Translations under genes and position numbers: made by a program
NCBI GenBank assembly: GCA_027422505.1
Contig: JAPQWV010000018.1
Location: 14,154,001-14,218,000, forward strand
Origin: Craterostigma plantagineum
Lineage: Eukaryota; Streptophyta; Magnoliopsida; Lamiales; Linderniaceae
Direction: 5' to 3'
DNA: 64,000 nt
The notes under the pieces: generated by a model
What the model was told of the DNA's origin: nothing
Database searches by the model: none
What the model saw: only the letters and a program-made list of their open reading frames with translations
Shown: in pieces, positions 12,380 through 24,863 of the stretch
Numbering within the stretch: the first letter of the stretch is position 1
Layout of the letters: every line of letters starts with the position of its first letter

Positions 12380-12829
12380 TAGGGATGGCAATGGGGCGGG
12401 CGGGGGCGGGGATCTAATCCCCGTCCCCGTCCCCACAGGGATAACGCGGGGCGGGGATTCCCCGCGGGGATTTTTCGCCCCTTATTTGTTTTTAGAAAAA
12501 AGTAATATTTTAATATAATATATAAATTGGAATATATTTTTGTTATAAATATTATATAAATTATAATTGTATATATTATTTGTATTTATTTAATATTATT
12601 TAATCTATTGATATTATTTTATTATTATTTAAATTATAATTTAATATTATATATATATTATAATATAGAAAAGGGGGTTCGGGGACGGAGCGGGGAACGG
12701 GGCGGGGATCCCCACGGGGAAAAATCATTCCCCGTTCTCGCCCCGCGGGGATAAAATCTCGGGGATTCCCCACCCTGTTCGGGCAGATCTCCACGGGGAC
12801 GGGGAATCCCCGCCCCGCTGCCAACCCTA
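12380..12829. mobile_element. GC-rich hAT-type MITE (450 bp)
   Basis: A perfect 8-bp target duplication CTTGTTGA lies at 12372-12379 and 12830-12837. Termini are TAGGGATGGCAATGGGGCGG on the left and, inward from the right, TAGGGTTGGCAGCGGGGCGG. The ends are runs of GGGGCGGGGAT/CCCCGTCCCCG, and the middle is AT-rich. There is no ORF worth calling. It interrupts the first unit of the next tandem array. Confidence 0.9.
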
Positions 12830-14500
12830 CTTGTTGATTACCCGAGGACCCTAGGTAATCAAGGTTGATTTTTTACGATTTGGCGTGTCTACAGACGGTT
12901 TTAGTGTTCAATATTCGATGGTTTTGTGGTTTGCATCAGGGAGATAATATATGTCGTGAAATCTCAATTTATTTAAAATTTTAAGTTAACACGTTGTTTT
13001 TAGTGATAATGAGGTATGATTGCACGAATAATGTTCTACAACTTTCGTATTCACACCGACATTCCACATTTTTTATTAAAGATGCAATTGACTTGTCATA
13101 AATGCTTTATATTATTCGTGGCGAGCAGTTCCTTCCATTATACTATTTGGGGGCTAAAAATCGTAGTCAAAGTTCGTTTGACTGAACGAGTCCTCAGAAG
13201 TTACACAGGTTCTCACAAAAGTGATCTCGGAGTACCCTTTCTATACCTGAGTACCGAATAATAACCCTTTTAGAGTAACATATATATTCTAAAGACATAA
13301 TTATTACACAATCACTCATGAGTGAGTTAAAGGTCACTTTCGGAAACTGTCAGGCATGTCATAACTGTCGCTGTCACTGTCAGGAATCATTCATGAGTGG
13401 ATTAACTCTTGACTGACGGGCTCTCAGAGTCAATAAACAGTAAGGACCCTGTTGATTACCTGAGGACCCTAGGCAAATCACGGTTGATTTTTTACGATTT
13501 GGCGTGTCTAGAGAAGATTTTAGTGTTCAGTCTTCGGCGGTTTAGTGGTTTGTAATGGGAGGTAATGTGCCATGAAATCTCAGCTTATTTAAAATTTTGA
13601 GTTAACGTGTTGTGTTGAGTGATAATGAGATATGATTGTATGAATAATGTTCTACAACTTTCGTATTATTATCGATGTTCCTCATTTTTTTATTAACGAC
13701 GCAGTTGACTTATCATTAATGGTGGAATGTTATTCATGACGAGCGGTTCCTTCCATTAAACTATTTCGGGGTTCAAAATCGTAGTCAAAGTTCGTCTGAC
13801 TCGAAGGGCACAGGTTCTCACAACATAATTTCAAAGGTGAGTACCTTTTCTTTTCCTGAGTACCCATAATAACCCTTATCATAAATATTTTAAAAATGTC
13901 GGAACTAACGCTTCCTCTGTCAGAGAATTAAAGGTCGCTTTAAAAAACAGTCAGACATGCCATATCACTGTCAGGAATCATTCATGAGTGAGTTAAAGGT
14001 CCATGGAGGGTACTCAGAGTCTTTACGGTTCTCTGATATGAAACAAATATAAAGGACCATGTTGATTACTTTTGTATTATTATCGAGTGATAATGAGGTA
14101 TGATTGCATGAATAATGTTCTACAACTTTTGTATTATTATCGATGTTTCTAAGTTTTTTTTGTTAACGACACAATTGACTTATCATTAATTGTGGAATAT
14201 TACTCATGATGAGCGGTTCCTTCCATTAAACTACTTCGGGGTTCAAAATCGTAGTCAAAGTTCGTTTGACTTAAAGGGTCCTCACAAGTTGTACAGGTTT
14301 TCACAACATAATTTGAAAGCTGAGTACCTTTTCTTTTCCTGACTACCTTTCATCGAAAATCGGGCGCGGGACATCATTTGGAAGTATTATCATCGCTAAT
14401 TGTCCATTGCCCACCGAATTCAAACACAATGTTTGTTAATGTCATAAATTCTTTATATTATTCGTAATGAGCGGTTCCTTCCATTATACTCTTTGGGGGC
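12830..14500. repeat. Tandem array of a unit of about 610 bp (about 2.5 copies)
   Basis: Units start with GTTGATTACCYGAGGACCCT at about 12833 and 13449, and a third starts at about 14059 with an internal deletion. Shared landmarks are TTTTTTACGATTTGGCGTGTC, GTTCTACAACTTTCGTATT, GAGCGGTTCCTTCCATTA and CATGAGTGAGTTAAAGG. A partial fourth copy ends at about 14500. No coding potential is conserved between copies. Confidence 0.8.
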
Positions 14501-15196
14501 ATAAAAAATAATAAAAGTAAAATAGAAAAACTAAAATTAAAATAAAAATGATAAATGAAACATTAAAAATGAGGAAAAAACAAAAAAAGGAAAAAAATTC
14601 AAAAAATTGAGTAAACATTAAAAAAAGAGAATATTACTAATAAATTAAATGACAAAAATAAATAATAATAAAATATAAAAAATAATTAAAGTAAAATAAA
14701 AACCTAAAATTAAAATAAAAATGATTTATTAGTTATATTCTCTCTCTCTTTTTTTTAATTTTTACTCAATGTTTTGAATTGTTTCCTTTTTTGGATTTTT
14801 CCTCATTTTTATTGTTTGATTTATCATTTTTATTTTAATTTTAGTTTTTTATTTTACTTTTATGATTTTTTTAGTTTTATTATTATTTATTTTTTTATTT
14901 AATTTATTAGTAATATTCACGTTTTTTTAATTGTTTATCTATTTTTGAATTTTTTCCTTTTTTTTTGAATTTTTTCCTTATTTTTAATATTTAATTTATT
15001 ATTTTTTTCACTTTTTCAGTTAGCGACGGATATTCCGTCGCAAATATCATCGCCGTCTAAATTGATGGTCGGATTGACGGAGGGACCAATTTGGTTCATT
15101 TTCGATAACATCGGGGACTAAATTGTTTTACGCGAAATATCGAGGACTAAATTGGTTCACAGGATAAACATCAGGGACCATTTTAGGTTTTATCCC
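14501..15196. mobile_element. Right-hand half of a long-TIR Mutator-like element
   Basis: 15020-15196 matches the right TIR of the complete element at 25880-27325 (TTAGCGACGGA, TTGACGGAGGGACCAATTTGG, ending CATTTTAGGTTTTATCCC). The AT-rich interior, itself palindromic (ATAAAAATGATAAAT words returning inverted), extends left to about 14501. There it meets the tandem array and no left TIR is found. Confidence 0.7.
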
Positions 15197-16616
15197 CAGT
15201 AGGATGTACTATGCTTTCCAAAAGACTAAGGATGCAAGAAAATGACGTGTCATAATCAATTCTCGCAATAGTTCATGATAAATGACTTTTTTAGATTATT
15301 AAAAAATGTGCCCCGTATAATTTCCTGAATAACGAAATATATATTTCATGAAGTCGTCGTTTTGCTTATTGTTCGTTGAATTAAGGGCACACACAATCCT
15401 TGAATACGTATGCTAACACACTACCACTACATAGGATTTCAGTCTTTTTTCCTCTTATATATAGCTGTAATTCTCTTCTATATATATGTAATCACTGAAT
15501 TGATGAAATGAAATAAAGGACGACATATTACATCTCAAGTTTTGGTTGCTGAAGGGAAAGAAGAATAATGGCACTGAAGAGTCCAATTTGTAAATCTCAC
15601 CTGTCAGTCAAAACGTTACTTTTCGTCACGTGCGACTCACACGAGCCAAACCATCCTTATGAGATTCGCCGGCTATAAAATAAAATACACTGACGATCCA
15701 AGAGTAACATTCCTTTTTGTGCGTAACATATATGTATATATTTTTAGATGGTAATGATTTCTCCAAGTTTGAGAAAGAGAGGCACAAGAAGAGTTTCAAT
15801 CTTTCGGGCATGGTGTGGTATATGTCGGGTGAGCAGTCATTTATGTTATTATTGCATTTTAACCTGTTCATTGTCCATTATTAGACCTTGAGCTAGTTCA
15901 GTATTGAAACCCTTTCAACTGATAAAGATCTAATAACTTCTTTCTTTCTTGAAATGTTGCAATGAAAACATTCTGTTAATAACCAATGGATACATCTTTC
16001 GTTGATTAATATACTCTAGTGCTGTTTCGATTTGGTTTCATTGGATTTGGAACGAGTGATTCGTTTTAGGAGGATGAAATAATCATGAGAAATTTAATGA
16101 GATGCTTTGGAATTGTTTAATAATACTGTGCCAAAATATCATGTCTACTCTTAGTATATTAAAAGAGAAAAACTACCGCTATATATGAGTCTAAAGATGC
16201 CTTGAGTTAGGGGGCTCAATTAGTATGATAGTTCATAATTAAAATTTTTTGAGTCTTTTTCACAAGCTATAAATACGAAGACATATTGAAAGCTATTTTA
16301 CAGCTATATTATATACTGGTAAATTGTACTTAATTATTACTATAATTGCAGAAATATGCATAACTACTATGTGTCGAATTTTGATTCCAATGATATTCCA
16401 TTAAAATTAGTCAGAAAACAGCCTTTCTCAACTCAGGCACTATATTTCGATCCATTATTGCGACTTACATTGGTGGAAATCACGAATCTAAATTTGTTCC
16501 ACATATGAAGATGACCTATTTTTTTTGTAATAATCAAATATAATTATAAATTAAATTCTGATTATTAGAATCTTGCTTGCTGATTGTTGGCTAATACAGT
16601 CTGGCCACTTAAAATA
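15197..16616. other. Intergenic, nothing recognised
   Basis: AT-rich single-copy-looking sequence. The only ORF over 60 codons (15626-15871, minus) has no signal, domain or composition that supports it. Short decayed repeats may be present but I cannot define ends. Confidence 0.5.
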
Positions 16617-18079
16617 AGGGAAAATTTTATGTCAGGCCCTGTCAGAATTTAAAATTAGTAATCAGACCCTGTCAGAATTTTTTTTAGTTTTAAGGACCCA
16701 GTTTCTTAAATTTAGGGAAAATGGACCAGAACTATGTTTTGACGAAAATACCCTTAATAAAGTGATTTCTGAATGGGTATTTGATATCAGTTTTATGTTA
16801 CACAATTATACTGATTTGTTACCGTAAAAACCTTAAGTGTTACTTTAACGTCATAAGACGCTACTTATCGGATGTAAAATGATATCAAAAGACATATTTT
16901 TTGCATCGGACTATCGAACCATATTTTTCGCACTGATCGAGCACAGTCGATTATTAACACATTGTTTTGTTTTTCATAAGTATTGATGTTGTATTTTGTG
17001 TAGCAGATATGTTTCGATAATTTTTGGCATCGAACTGTTTTTTACTACAAAAAAATCAAAGCGTTATTTAGATTATCTAAAGTGGTACTAAAAGTACAGT
17101 ATCTGTTACTAAATAAACAATAAAAGTTACTCTGTTTTCCATCATGTGGTATTACACCCTAAACCCTAAACCGTAAATCCTAAACCCTAAACCCGGCAGG
17201 ACGACCATTAGTGTTCTCCTATAAAAGACCGAATCATTAACGTTTTGATCTTATTACACGTTCTGAGATTGAAAATTGGAAATCTACTATAGGGGCATTG
17301 CTCCCTATAATGATGAATTTTCTGTCTGGGGAAACCGGGGGAGATGGTCGGGTGGAGGGTTCAAGAAGGTCAGTGAACCCTTCTCAGGGTTCAAAATAGA
17401 GGATCATGGGCAATCGAAATGATGTCAGTTTTGCGCTGAAAAAAAAACTTCTTTTCATTTGGATAACAAACAGTCTTTATTGAGTACCATATGGTGTCTA
17501 TTTAGTAACAAATGATGTCGCAGAAGTAAAATATCATTTAAAAATAATACCGAACCCTAAACCATAAACCCTATATGATAAGTATAAAGTTTTGCACTGA
17601 AAAAAACACTTCCTTCATTTGGATAACAACAGTCTTGTATTGAGTACTATATGGTGTCTATTTAGTAACAAATGATGTCGCAGAAGTAACACATCATTAA
17701 AAAATAATACCGCTTTCTGCAATAACACATTAACAAATGATGTTGCAGGAAGCGGTATTTTTTTGAATGATGTGTTACTCTGCGACAACATTTGTTACTG
17801 ACACCATATGGTACTGAATATAATATTGTTTGTTATCCAGATGAAAGAAAGTGTTTTTTTTTAATGCAAAACTGATATATTTGTCTCGAAACTTGTTATC
17901 GGATCATTTAGGTATCCAGCGTAATTTTGGCATATGTCAGGGTTAAAAATGTCTTTTCACATCATTTTAGGGCCTGACCACTGAATTTTTCGAAAAGTTG
18001 ATCCTTAATACTAAAGCCCATTGAAGGGTCTGAACCCAAATACAAACATATTAATGGGGTTTGAACTTGAATTAACCCT
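16617..18079. mobile_element. Mutator-like fold-back element, copy II
   Basis: 1463 bp, an inverted relative of the copy at 1-1308. The left end AGGGAAAATTTTATGTCAGG and right end, read inward, AGGGTTAATTCAAGTTCAAA are degenerate TIRs. The flanks AAAATA on both sides are a possible target duplication but too A-rich to be decisive. It includes a telomere-like stretch (CCTAAACCCTAAACCGTAAA, 17157-17195) and a duplicated hairpin arm at 17425-17580 and 17595-17880. Confidence 0.65.
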
Positions 18080-18210
18080 AAAATAAAATCGACTGATTCA
18101 AGACATATAGCACCGCTAGTTGTCACAAGTTTCAATTATTGGACTCCACTTGTCAAATGATTTTACTAAATTGGGTTTGATTGTTAAAATCGAAAATCCA
18201 TAGCCATTTA

Positions 18211-18813
18211 TGTTGGGGTTGAGCGGTAATTTTTCGGGCCCAGTGGAAGGTTGATTTTGAATCCGCGACAATTTTATTTGGACAGCATAAAACCGAAATG
18301 ACGCCGATAGAGAACACGAGATTTTTACGTGGTTCGGCCAATACCGCCTACCTCCACGGAGAGCACCAGCTTTACTATATTGAGAATATTACAGCGTACA
18401 AATTAACACTCGTGTTTAAACCAAAACTCGAGACCCTTACCCACCCGGGTAATATATTTGTAACTATTCCCAACTACCCCATTAAAACTAAAACCCGCTG
18501 TCACCCTTATCCACCCGGATAAGTTTTCCTCTCACTATTTCTCTCTCACTGAACTTCTCACTTGATTTAGGATAATAATAACTGAAGAATCCTCAGCCTA
18601 TTTATAGATATCTTCAGCTCTTCTGGACCACTCAAAACCGGTGGCCAGGAATCCGCCGCGTCCCTCAGTTCTGGATCGCTCGAAACCGGTGGTCAGGAAT
18701 CCGCCACGTCGCCCTTTAATATGAACCGTTTATTTATTATATACAAAATAATATTATAATATTATATAATAATATTTTATTATTTTTCTTCTTTTAGGAC
18801 GCCTGTCCTAACA
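18211..18813 (-). repeat. 3' LTR of the short copia element
   Basis: 603 bp, starting TGTTGGGGTTGAGCGG and ending GTCCTAACA on the plus strand. It is paired with 20504-21089 with modest divergence, including small indels around the ACCCACCCGGGTAATATATTTG block. Confidence 0.9.
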
Positions 18814-19121
18814 ATTCTTCCCCGCCAGCCGCACTCGGCACCTACCTGAGCGTCGTCTTCAGCACCGCAAGCACTCATCACATCGAGTCTGTTTGAGAGT
18901 AATCCGTTCGTAATTATCAAGAACGTTCATTGGCCTTCCTTGTACCAGCTACACATATCTGAATCAAGAATTCAGGTCCTACCAACTCGATTCACCCGCG
19001 GCCAATCCTATGTGCAGCTGCCGAACCGACTCTACCCGTCGATTCTGAAGAGGGACTTCGACGCAACCCCTTCTCGAGCAGGACTTCCCTTCTCACGATC
19101 GTCTGCCTTTCCACCACGTGC

Positions 19122-20353
19122 TCACGATTTTCGTGAACCCATCGAAGTCAGAATGTTTTGTACCACACTCCCGTCCAGACGATACAAACCTCCACGCTCT
19201 TCTCCCTTCAGTAGGACTTTTCCGCCACGTGTGATTTTACAGATTCCCCCTGCTATGAAACTCCCATAGCCCTTGGAGTCTAACTGGCTCAAGGATATTA
19301 AATTCCTGCGCAAATTTGGGACAAAGATCACACCACCCAAAGTGCACCGCTCCGTCTACCATTTTGATTTTTACCGTTCCAACACCTCGAACATCGCGAC
19401 GATATCCATCAGCCATGGAGACCGAACTCCTGCGTATTTTTCTGAAGGTATCAAAATATTTTCTCTCGAAGCAAACATGGTACTTCGACCCCGAATCCAA
19501 TATCCATTCATCTTGAGAACGAGCGTCATCATTGGAGACTGTGAGAACGTCTCCATGATAGTCTTCTGCTACCATCGTTGTAGAATTTTTCTCGTCGTTC
19601 ATGTCCTTCCTCCAAGTTGGACAGTTTCTCTTGATGTGTCCTGGCTCACCATACTTGTAGCACACGATGCCCTTCCCGCCATTATTTGATTTGGACCTGC
19701 TGCTACCTCCAAATTCCCTGGCGTGGAACCTTTCTCTACGATTCTCCCCATGTATAGCCAACGCCGAATTTTGGCTATCCTCATAATTTGATCGTCTCCT
19801 CTTTTCATGCGACAAAAGAGTTGATTGCACATCCGCCATCTTCACTATTGTTTTTCCGTACAAGATGGTTGTGACCAAATTATCGTAAGAATCAAGAAGC
19901 GAGGTAAGAAGTAAAAGGGCCTTATTTTCTACCTCTAACTTTACATCAACTTTTACAAGTTGATCCACGAGTCCGTTGAACACGCTAATGTGATCTATAA
20001 GATTCCCACCCTCTTCCATCTTCATCCGGTACAGCTCCCGCTTCAGATCTAGCTTTGTGGTTAAGTTTTCCCGAGATCCAGCTCCTCTAACTTCGCCCAC
20101 AAGTCTGGTGCAGAATCCTCATTAACAACATTATTAATAATGTTTCCGCAATGTACGAACGGATTGTGTTGACACATCTTGGCCCCAAGTCCTCTCAGTC
20201 TTCTTTCGTTATTTTCTCCGGCTTTGGCGTGTCCCCTTTCAAAGCCTTAGCCAACCCTTGATGAACAAGTATATCCTTCACCCGTCTCTGCCACAGAGTG
20301 AAACTCCCCGTACCATCAAATTTTCGCACTTTGAAACTATTTTTCGTCGCCAT
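19122..20353 (-). pseudogene. Copia Gag-protease-GAG_pre-integrase, frameshifted
   Basis: It starts at ATG 20353 (MATKNSFKVRKFDGTGSF), the usual N-terminus of plant copia Gag, then reaches a stop near 20190 after EKITKED. The main frame continues at 20100-19237 with a UBN2-type Gag (LLTSLLDSYDNLVTTILYGK), a CCHC zinc knuckle (CYKYGEPGHIKRNC) and protease motif WILDSGSKYHVC. 19340-19122 holds the GAG_pre-integrase segment (NLRRNLISLSQLDSKGY). At least two frame changes separate these parts. The aspartic protease DSG is intact. No integrase core follows. Confidence 0.85.
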
Positions 20354-20489
20354 TATCCTTGCAGAGATTCAACTGCTTAGCCCGATACTGGCTCCCCCGT
20401 AAAGGTAAACCTTCTCGATATCTGTTCTGATGTGGAAGATCAGACAAAGCTGCAACCACAGAGCATACTCAGAATATCAATTAGGCTTG

Positions 20490-20501
20490 ACTCTGATACC
20501 A
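20490..20501 (-). other. Primer-binding site (initiator tRNA-Met)
   Basis: The minus strand reads TGGTATCAGAGT two bases inside the 5' LTR. Confidence 0.9.
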
Positions 20502-20503
20502 TT

Positions 20504-21089
20504 TGTTGGGGTTGAGCGGTAATTTTCGGGCCCAACGGAAGGTTGATTTTGAATCCGCGACAATTTTATTTGGACAGTATAAAATCAAAATGACGCAGAT
20601 AGAGAACAAGAGATTTTTATGTGGTTCGGCCAATACCGCCTACCTCCACGGAGAGCACCAGCTTTACTATATTGAGATTATTACAGCGTACAAATTAACA
20701 CTCGTGTTTAAACCAACACCCACCCGGGTAATATATTTGTACCTATTTCCAACTACCCCAGTAAAACTAAAACTCGCTGTCACTCTTATCCACCCGGATA
20801 AGTTTTCCTCTCAATATTTCTCTCTCGCTGAACTTCTCACTTGATTTGCGATAATAATAACTGAAGAACCTCAGCCTATTTATAGATGTCTTCAGCTCTT
20901 CTGGACCACTTAAAACCGCTGGCCAGGAATCCGCCGCGTTGCTCAGTTTTGGATCGCTCGAAACCGGTGGCCAGGAATCCGCCGCGTCGCCATTTAATAT
21001 GAACATTTCATTTATTATATATAAAATAATATTATAATATTATATAATATTATTTTATTATTTTTTCTTCTAGGACGGTTGGCCTAACA
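20504..21089 (-). repeat. 5' LTR of the short copia element
   Basis: 586 bp, TGTTGGGGTTG...CCTAACA, aligned with 18211-18813. Confidence 0.9.
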
Positions 21090-21094
21090 ATTTA

Positions 21095-22107
21095 AATCCA
21101 ATCTAACTCAAAACAGTAAAATATTAATGAGATTAAATATTGATCGATAACGAACAGCAACTTAATTAATTAACAGGAAATGTGATGGATTCTTCAATCC
21201 TACAAATGATACATTTCAGTATATTACATATAAGTCACGTGTCTTCCTATTTATACTCGGATACTTGAATGATTATTCCTTATATGCGTTGTCGATTTCA
21301 AATTGGTCGAAACTAATTGCAATTAAATCAATTCGCCTCCTTTAATAGGTTATATGGTGATCGACCGTGTAATTGCCCTAAAACAGATGAAGGGAAGTGA
21401 GTGGTTTTCATCCTATGCTTGTCAAGTGGGCAGTCGACTTTATTGCAGTTAAACTTGGTTTCATTGTCCGTTCGACCTTTAACTTTAGACTATATTAATC
21501 GGTGACATCGACCACCGGTCGATGAATAAAAGTATTTAAAATAAACCAAAAGATTTCAATAATTTCCACAACCGGTTGGTGGACCAAACCGGTTGTGCAC
21601 AGTTTTCGGCACACTGTTTTTGTGGTTTTTATTATTTTTATGATACGTTAATTATATATTAAATTTTTGTTTTTATTTTATTAGCAAAATATATGATTTT
21701 TTTCTCTACAAATAGAGACTAATATTGATACATTTTGAATCACAATTTCAAATTATCTATTTCTATATCACATTCTATAATCTATCATAATTCATATTAT
21801 TTTTTTTCTCCAATGACTAAATTTTATATCATATAATGTAATCTATTTTTAAACATTCAAATACTACTTAAAATAATTCTAAAATATAAATATTACGGGT
21901 TGTGTTGGGTTGTTGATAAAGTTGAAAATTATTGAGGTTGGGTTGATGTGTAGGTTGTGTATGTGGGGAGAGAGAAATTAATATTTTATTGCTAATCTAT
22001 TAGCTTCTCGAAGAAGGTATGTATTGCTAAAATAAGTTAAAAAATAGCGTGATTTTTCTCTGAAACTCTTGTGAAAGATATAATTCTTTGGGTATTGCAT
22101 CTCTCTC
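21095..22107. other. Intergenic, AT-rich, nothing recognised
   Basis: No ORF of note and no element ends found. A few CCGGTTG words near 21570-21600 stand out but make no array. Confidence 0.45.
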
Positions 22108-23118
22108 TGTTAGGATCGGTTTGTGTGTTTAGCGGGGATGAATAAACACTCGATTATCTTATGTTAGTTTTTTGGTTTTGATCTCGTTAAAGGTCAATAC
22201 CGCTGTTTGATATTTTAGTGTACTGACTGGTGCGGAAGAAATCGGTCGGTTTTGAACCACGACCGGATGTGAACGTGGTGAGGTATGTGTTTTTGCGATA
22301 TAAACAGACTTTGTTTCTGGAAGTTCGGAGTTAAAATCTTCTAAGTTCCCCTTCTTCTCGGTCAGGAAGGTATTCGCTAGAAGCCTCGGTTTTACAACGC
22401 TTGTCGTACAACCTCCTTAGCTAGATTCACTCAATATAACCCTCACAACTATATTTTGCTAAGTAAACTCCTAGTCATCTCTAAACGGCTTTTTACTGTC
22501 CGTCTCTTTCAACACCTTTTTATAGTCCGTTGAGATATTACTCACCGTTCCGTTTAGTGCAGTAATGACCTATTCTTTCTTGCTTAAAGAACTTTGTGAT
22601 ATGAAAGCTTGAGCTGATTCTCTCGTTCTTAATTATTCAAAGTGGGAGTTGCTTCAGCTTGCATCCCTCCTATTTACAGTTGGGTTGAAATTGAAGCCCG
22701 TTGCGAGATACCTCTTCATGTACCGGACAGAGCATTAATTAGCTTTACCAAATGGGTATGTCCGCTCCTTCAGCTAGTTTGCGTTGTTGCTGTGCTTCAT
22801 TTCTTATTCAGATTGGCTTGACTTCAAATGGCTCCAGCTGACAGCCTTGCATTTAATGAGTGTCAGAAGTCTTCATATTGGCGCGCTTGAATATTTTTGA
22901 ATCTGTCCAGCGTGGCACGTATGGTATTGGGGCAATCCGGTCCATAAGTAGTTCCGGTATGCTGTCTTGATCCGGTTTCATCTCGCGCTGGCGTTCTGCT
23001 GACTCGATTTCATCCTTTACTAACTAGATTTACTTAAGTTAAATTCAATAGCCAAAATATTAATCAGAAAAATTAAATTCAGTGATTTCTAGCACTCGCT
23101 CTCTCATTGATTCTAACA
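22108..23118 (-). repeat. LTR-like repeat A (inverted relative of repeat B)
   Basis: 1011 bp with TG...CA ends: the plus strand starts TGTTAGGATCGGT and ends GATTCTAACA. Read on the minus strand it aligns with 23816-24863, for example CCAATATGAAGACTTCTGACA, CAACGCAAACT and ATGCTCTGTCCGGT. No internal coding region, primer-binding site or matching target duplication is seen, so it is probably an old solo LTR. Confidence 0.6.
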
Positions 23119-23815
23119 CCATTTGTTGACCTTGATCTTTTTTCTCATTAATCCAAAACTTCAATTCTGAACCCATCTTGTTATAGGCTTAGTGGGGCTG
23201 AAGTGTTAAGGAATGTTAAAGAATTGAGCATATGTGTCTGTTTTTAAAGTGGTAAGGAAAGTTAAAAGAATTGATATTGTTTACTAGTATGTTAAGCATG
23301 TTCAATGTGTGTGCACTATTATACAAACATACAGATTGTAGATAAGTAAAAAATAGGCCCTGCAGCCTTTTAGAAGCTATAAATGGGCCGTTGGAAAAAA
23401 TGAAAGTTTTATTCAATTGTCTTCATTATTTTGTATCATTTTCAAAGTGGCGAGAAATGCTCGAGTATGGAGTAATTCGCCGAGATTTTGTTTCGTTGTG
23501 CTACGACAATAAAATCAAAAGTCGTTGTATCTTGAGGACGAGCCCGAAAATCGAGAAACACTATTAGGTATCGATAAATACATGACAACCAACACCAACA
23601 CACATCATAAAAAATTTGAGTTTTCAATGACATGTCGAAATCCGAACGAGATGGCTGATGTTCCAACATAGATAGGATATCGTAAATATGATAATTTATA
23701 TTTAACTTTAGTCGGAAAATTCTAACATTGGATATATGTTAATATTTGAGTTGATTACAATTAGAGCGATCAAGGCTCATCGGATTAGTACTAAGTTATT
23801 TTTGACAATCAAGGA
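23119..23815. other. Spacer between inverted LTR-like repeats
   Basis: No retroelement coding motifs in either orientation. Two minus ORFs (23216-23416, 23442-23669) lack recognisable features. Confidence 0.45.
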
Positions 23816-24863
23816 TGTTGAGATTCTAAGTGGGATTTGTCCCATATCGGATAATTCAAGCTCTTGAATCCTGCTAGAAATCGTGAATTTAAGTATTCAG
23901 ATTAATAGTTTTGGTGATTGAACTGAACTTAATAAGGCATACCGGTTAGACTAAGGAGAAACCGGTAATAAACAAGCAGCTCGTCAACATATCAGGAACT
24001 GAATCAAGACAACAACCGGGAGGGAGGACACTTAAGACCGAAAAATTGATACCGGAAGTGCCACGTTGGACAAGGATTCAAATACCTTCAAAGCACGGCA
24101 AGATTGAAGACTTCTGACAAGCAATCAATTCAAGGCTGCCAGCCAAACACAAGTCTAAGTCAAGCCAAGCTTAATAAGGAAGAAGCAAATGGCACAACGC
24201 AAACTGCAGTGAAGATCGGACAGACCCATTTTGGTAAAGTCATTAAATGCACTGTCCGGTGCACAGAACCATCTCACAACGGCTACAATCTCAGACCTCG
24301 AGTATAAATAGAGGGAAATCAAGCTGAAGATGGTTACGACACTTATTCACGAGAGACCAAAACGAGAGCTCAAGCTCAAAGCTCAAAACAAGAAGAAATA
24401 TCCTAGGTGTTGTTCTCACTGTACTATTTAGTAAGCGAGTTTTCTCAAGGGGCTGTAAAAAGCTCTTAAAAGAGACGGACTGTAAAAAGGTGTCTAGGAG
24501 TTTAGTTAGGTAAGTATAATCGGGGGGTTATACTGTGTGAGTCAAGTTAAGAAGATTATACGACGGGGGTTGTATCGAAACCAAATCTTCTAGAAAAAAC
24601 CTTTCTTGTGGGAAAGGGTGAGATGTATGAGACTTTGCTCCGAACTTGCATAACAAATCGCTGTGTCTTTTGCAAGCATACACACACACGCACACATCAC
24701 ATCACATATCCGGTCTCAGTTCAATAACTGACCGGTCTCGCTTCCGCACAAAGTCACATACGCGAGTATCAAGCACCTGTATCCAACCATAACCGGTTGA
24801 GAACCGAAAAATTATTACCAAGTTTTTATTCACCCACTCTAAACACGTTCACCGATCCTAACA
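23816..24863 (+). repeat. LTR-like repeat B
   Basis: 1048 bp from TGTTGAGATTCTAAGTGGG to ACCGATCCTAACA. A good TATA box (TATAAATA, 24303-24310) sits two-thirds along, as in an LTR U3/R junction, followed by a leader. It is homologous to repeat A in opposite orientation. No target duplication is found. Confidence 0.6.

Larger units (their letters stand above)
18211..21089 (-). mobile_element. Short non-autonomous Ty1/copia element (gag-protease only)
   Basis: 2879 bp with TG...CA LTRs (18211-18813 and 20504-21089) and a 5-bp target duplication ATTTA (18206-18210 and 21090-21094). The minus-strand order is 5' LTR, primer-binding site 20490-20501, gag and protease, a polypurine tract next to 18814 (GGCGGGGAAGAAT), then the 3' LTR. 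Integrase, RT and RNase H are absent: the internal region is only about 1.7 kb. Confidence 0.92.

Noticed and set aside
17154..17195. Interstitial telomere or chromosome-fusion scar
   Set aside because: The motif belongs to the fold-back element and recurs, mutated, at the same place in the other copy.
22108..24863. One retrotransposon bounded by repeats A and B
   Set aside because: The repeats face opposite ways and the spacer has no primer site, polypurine tract or coding motifs.
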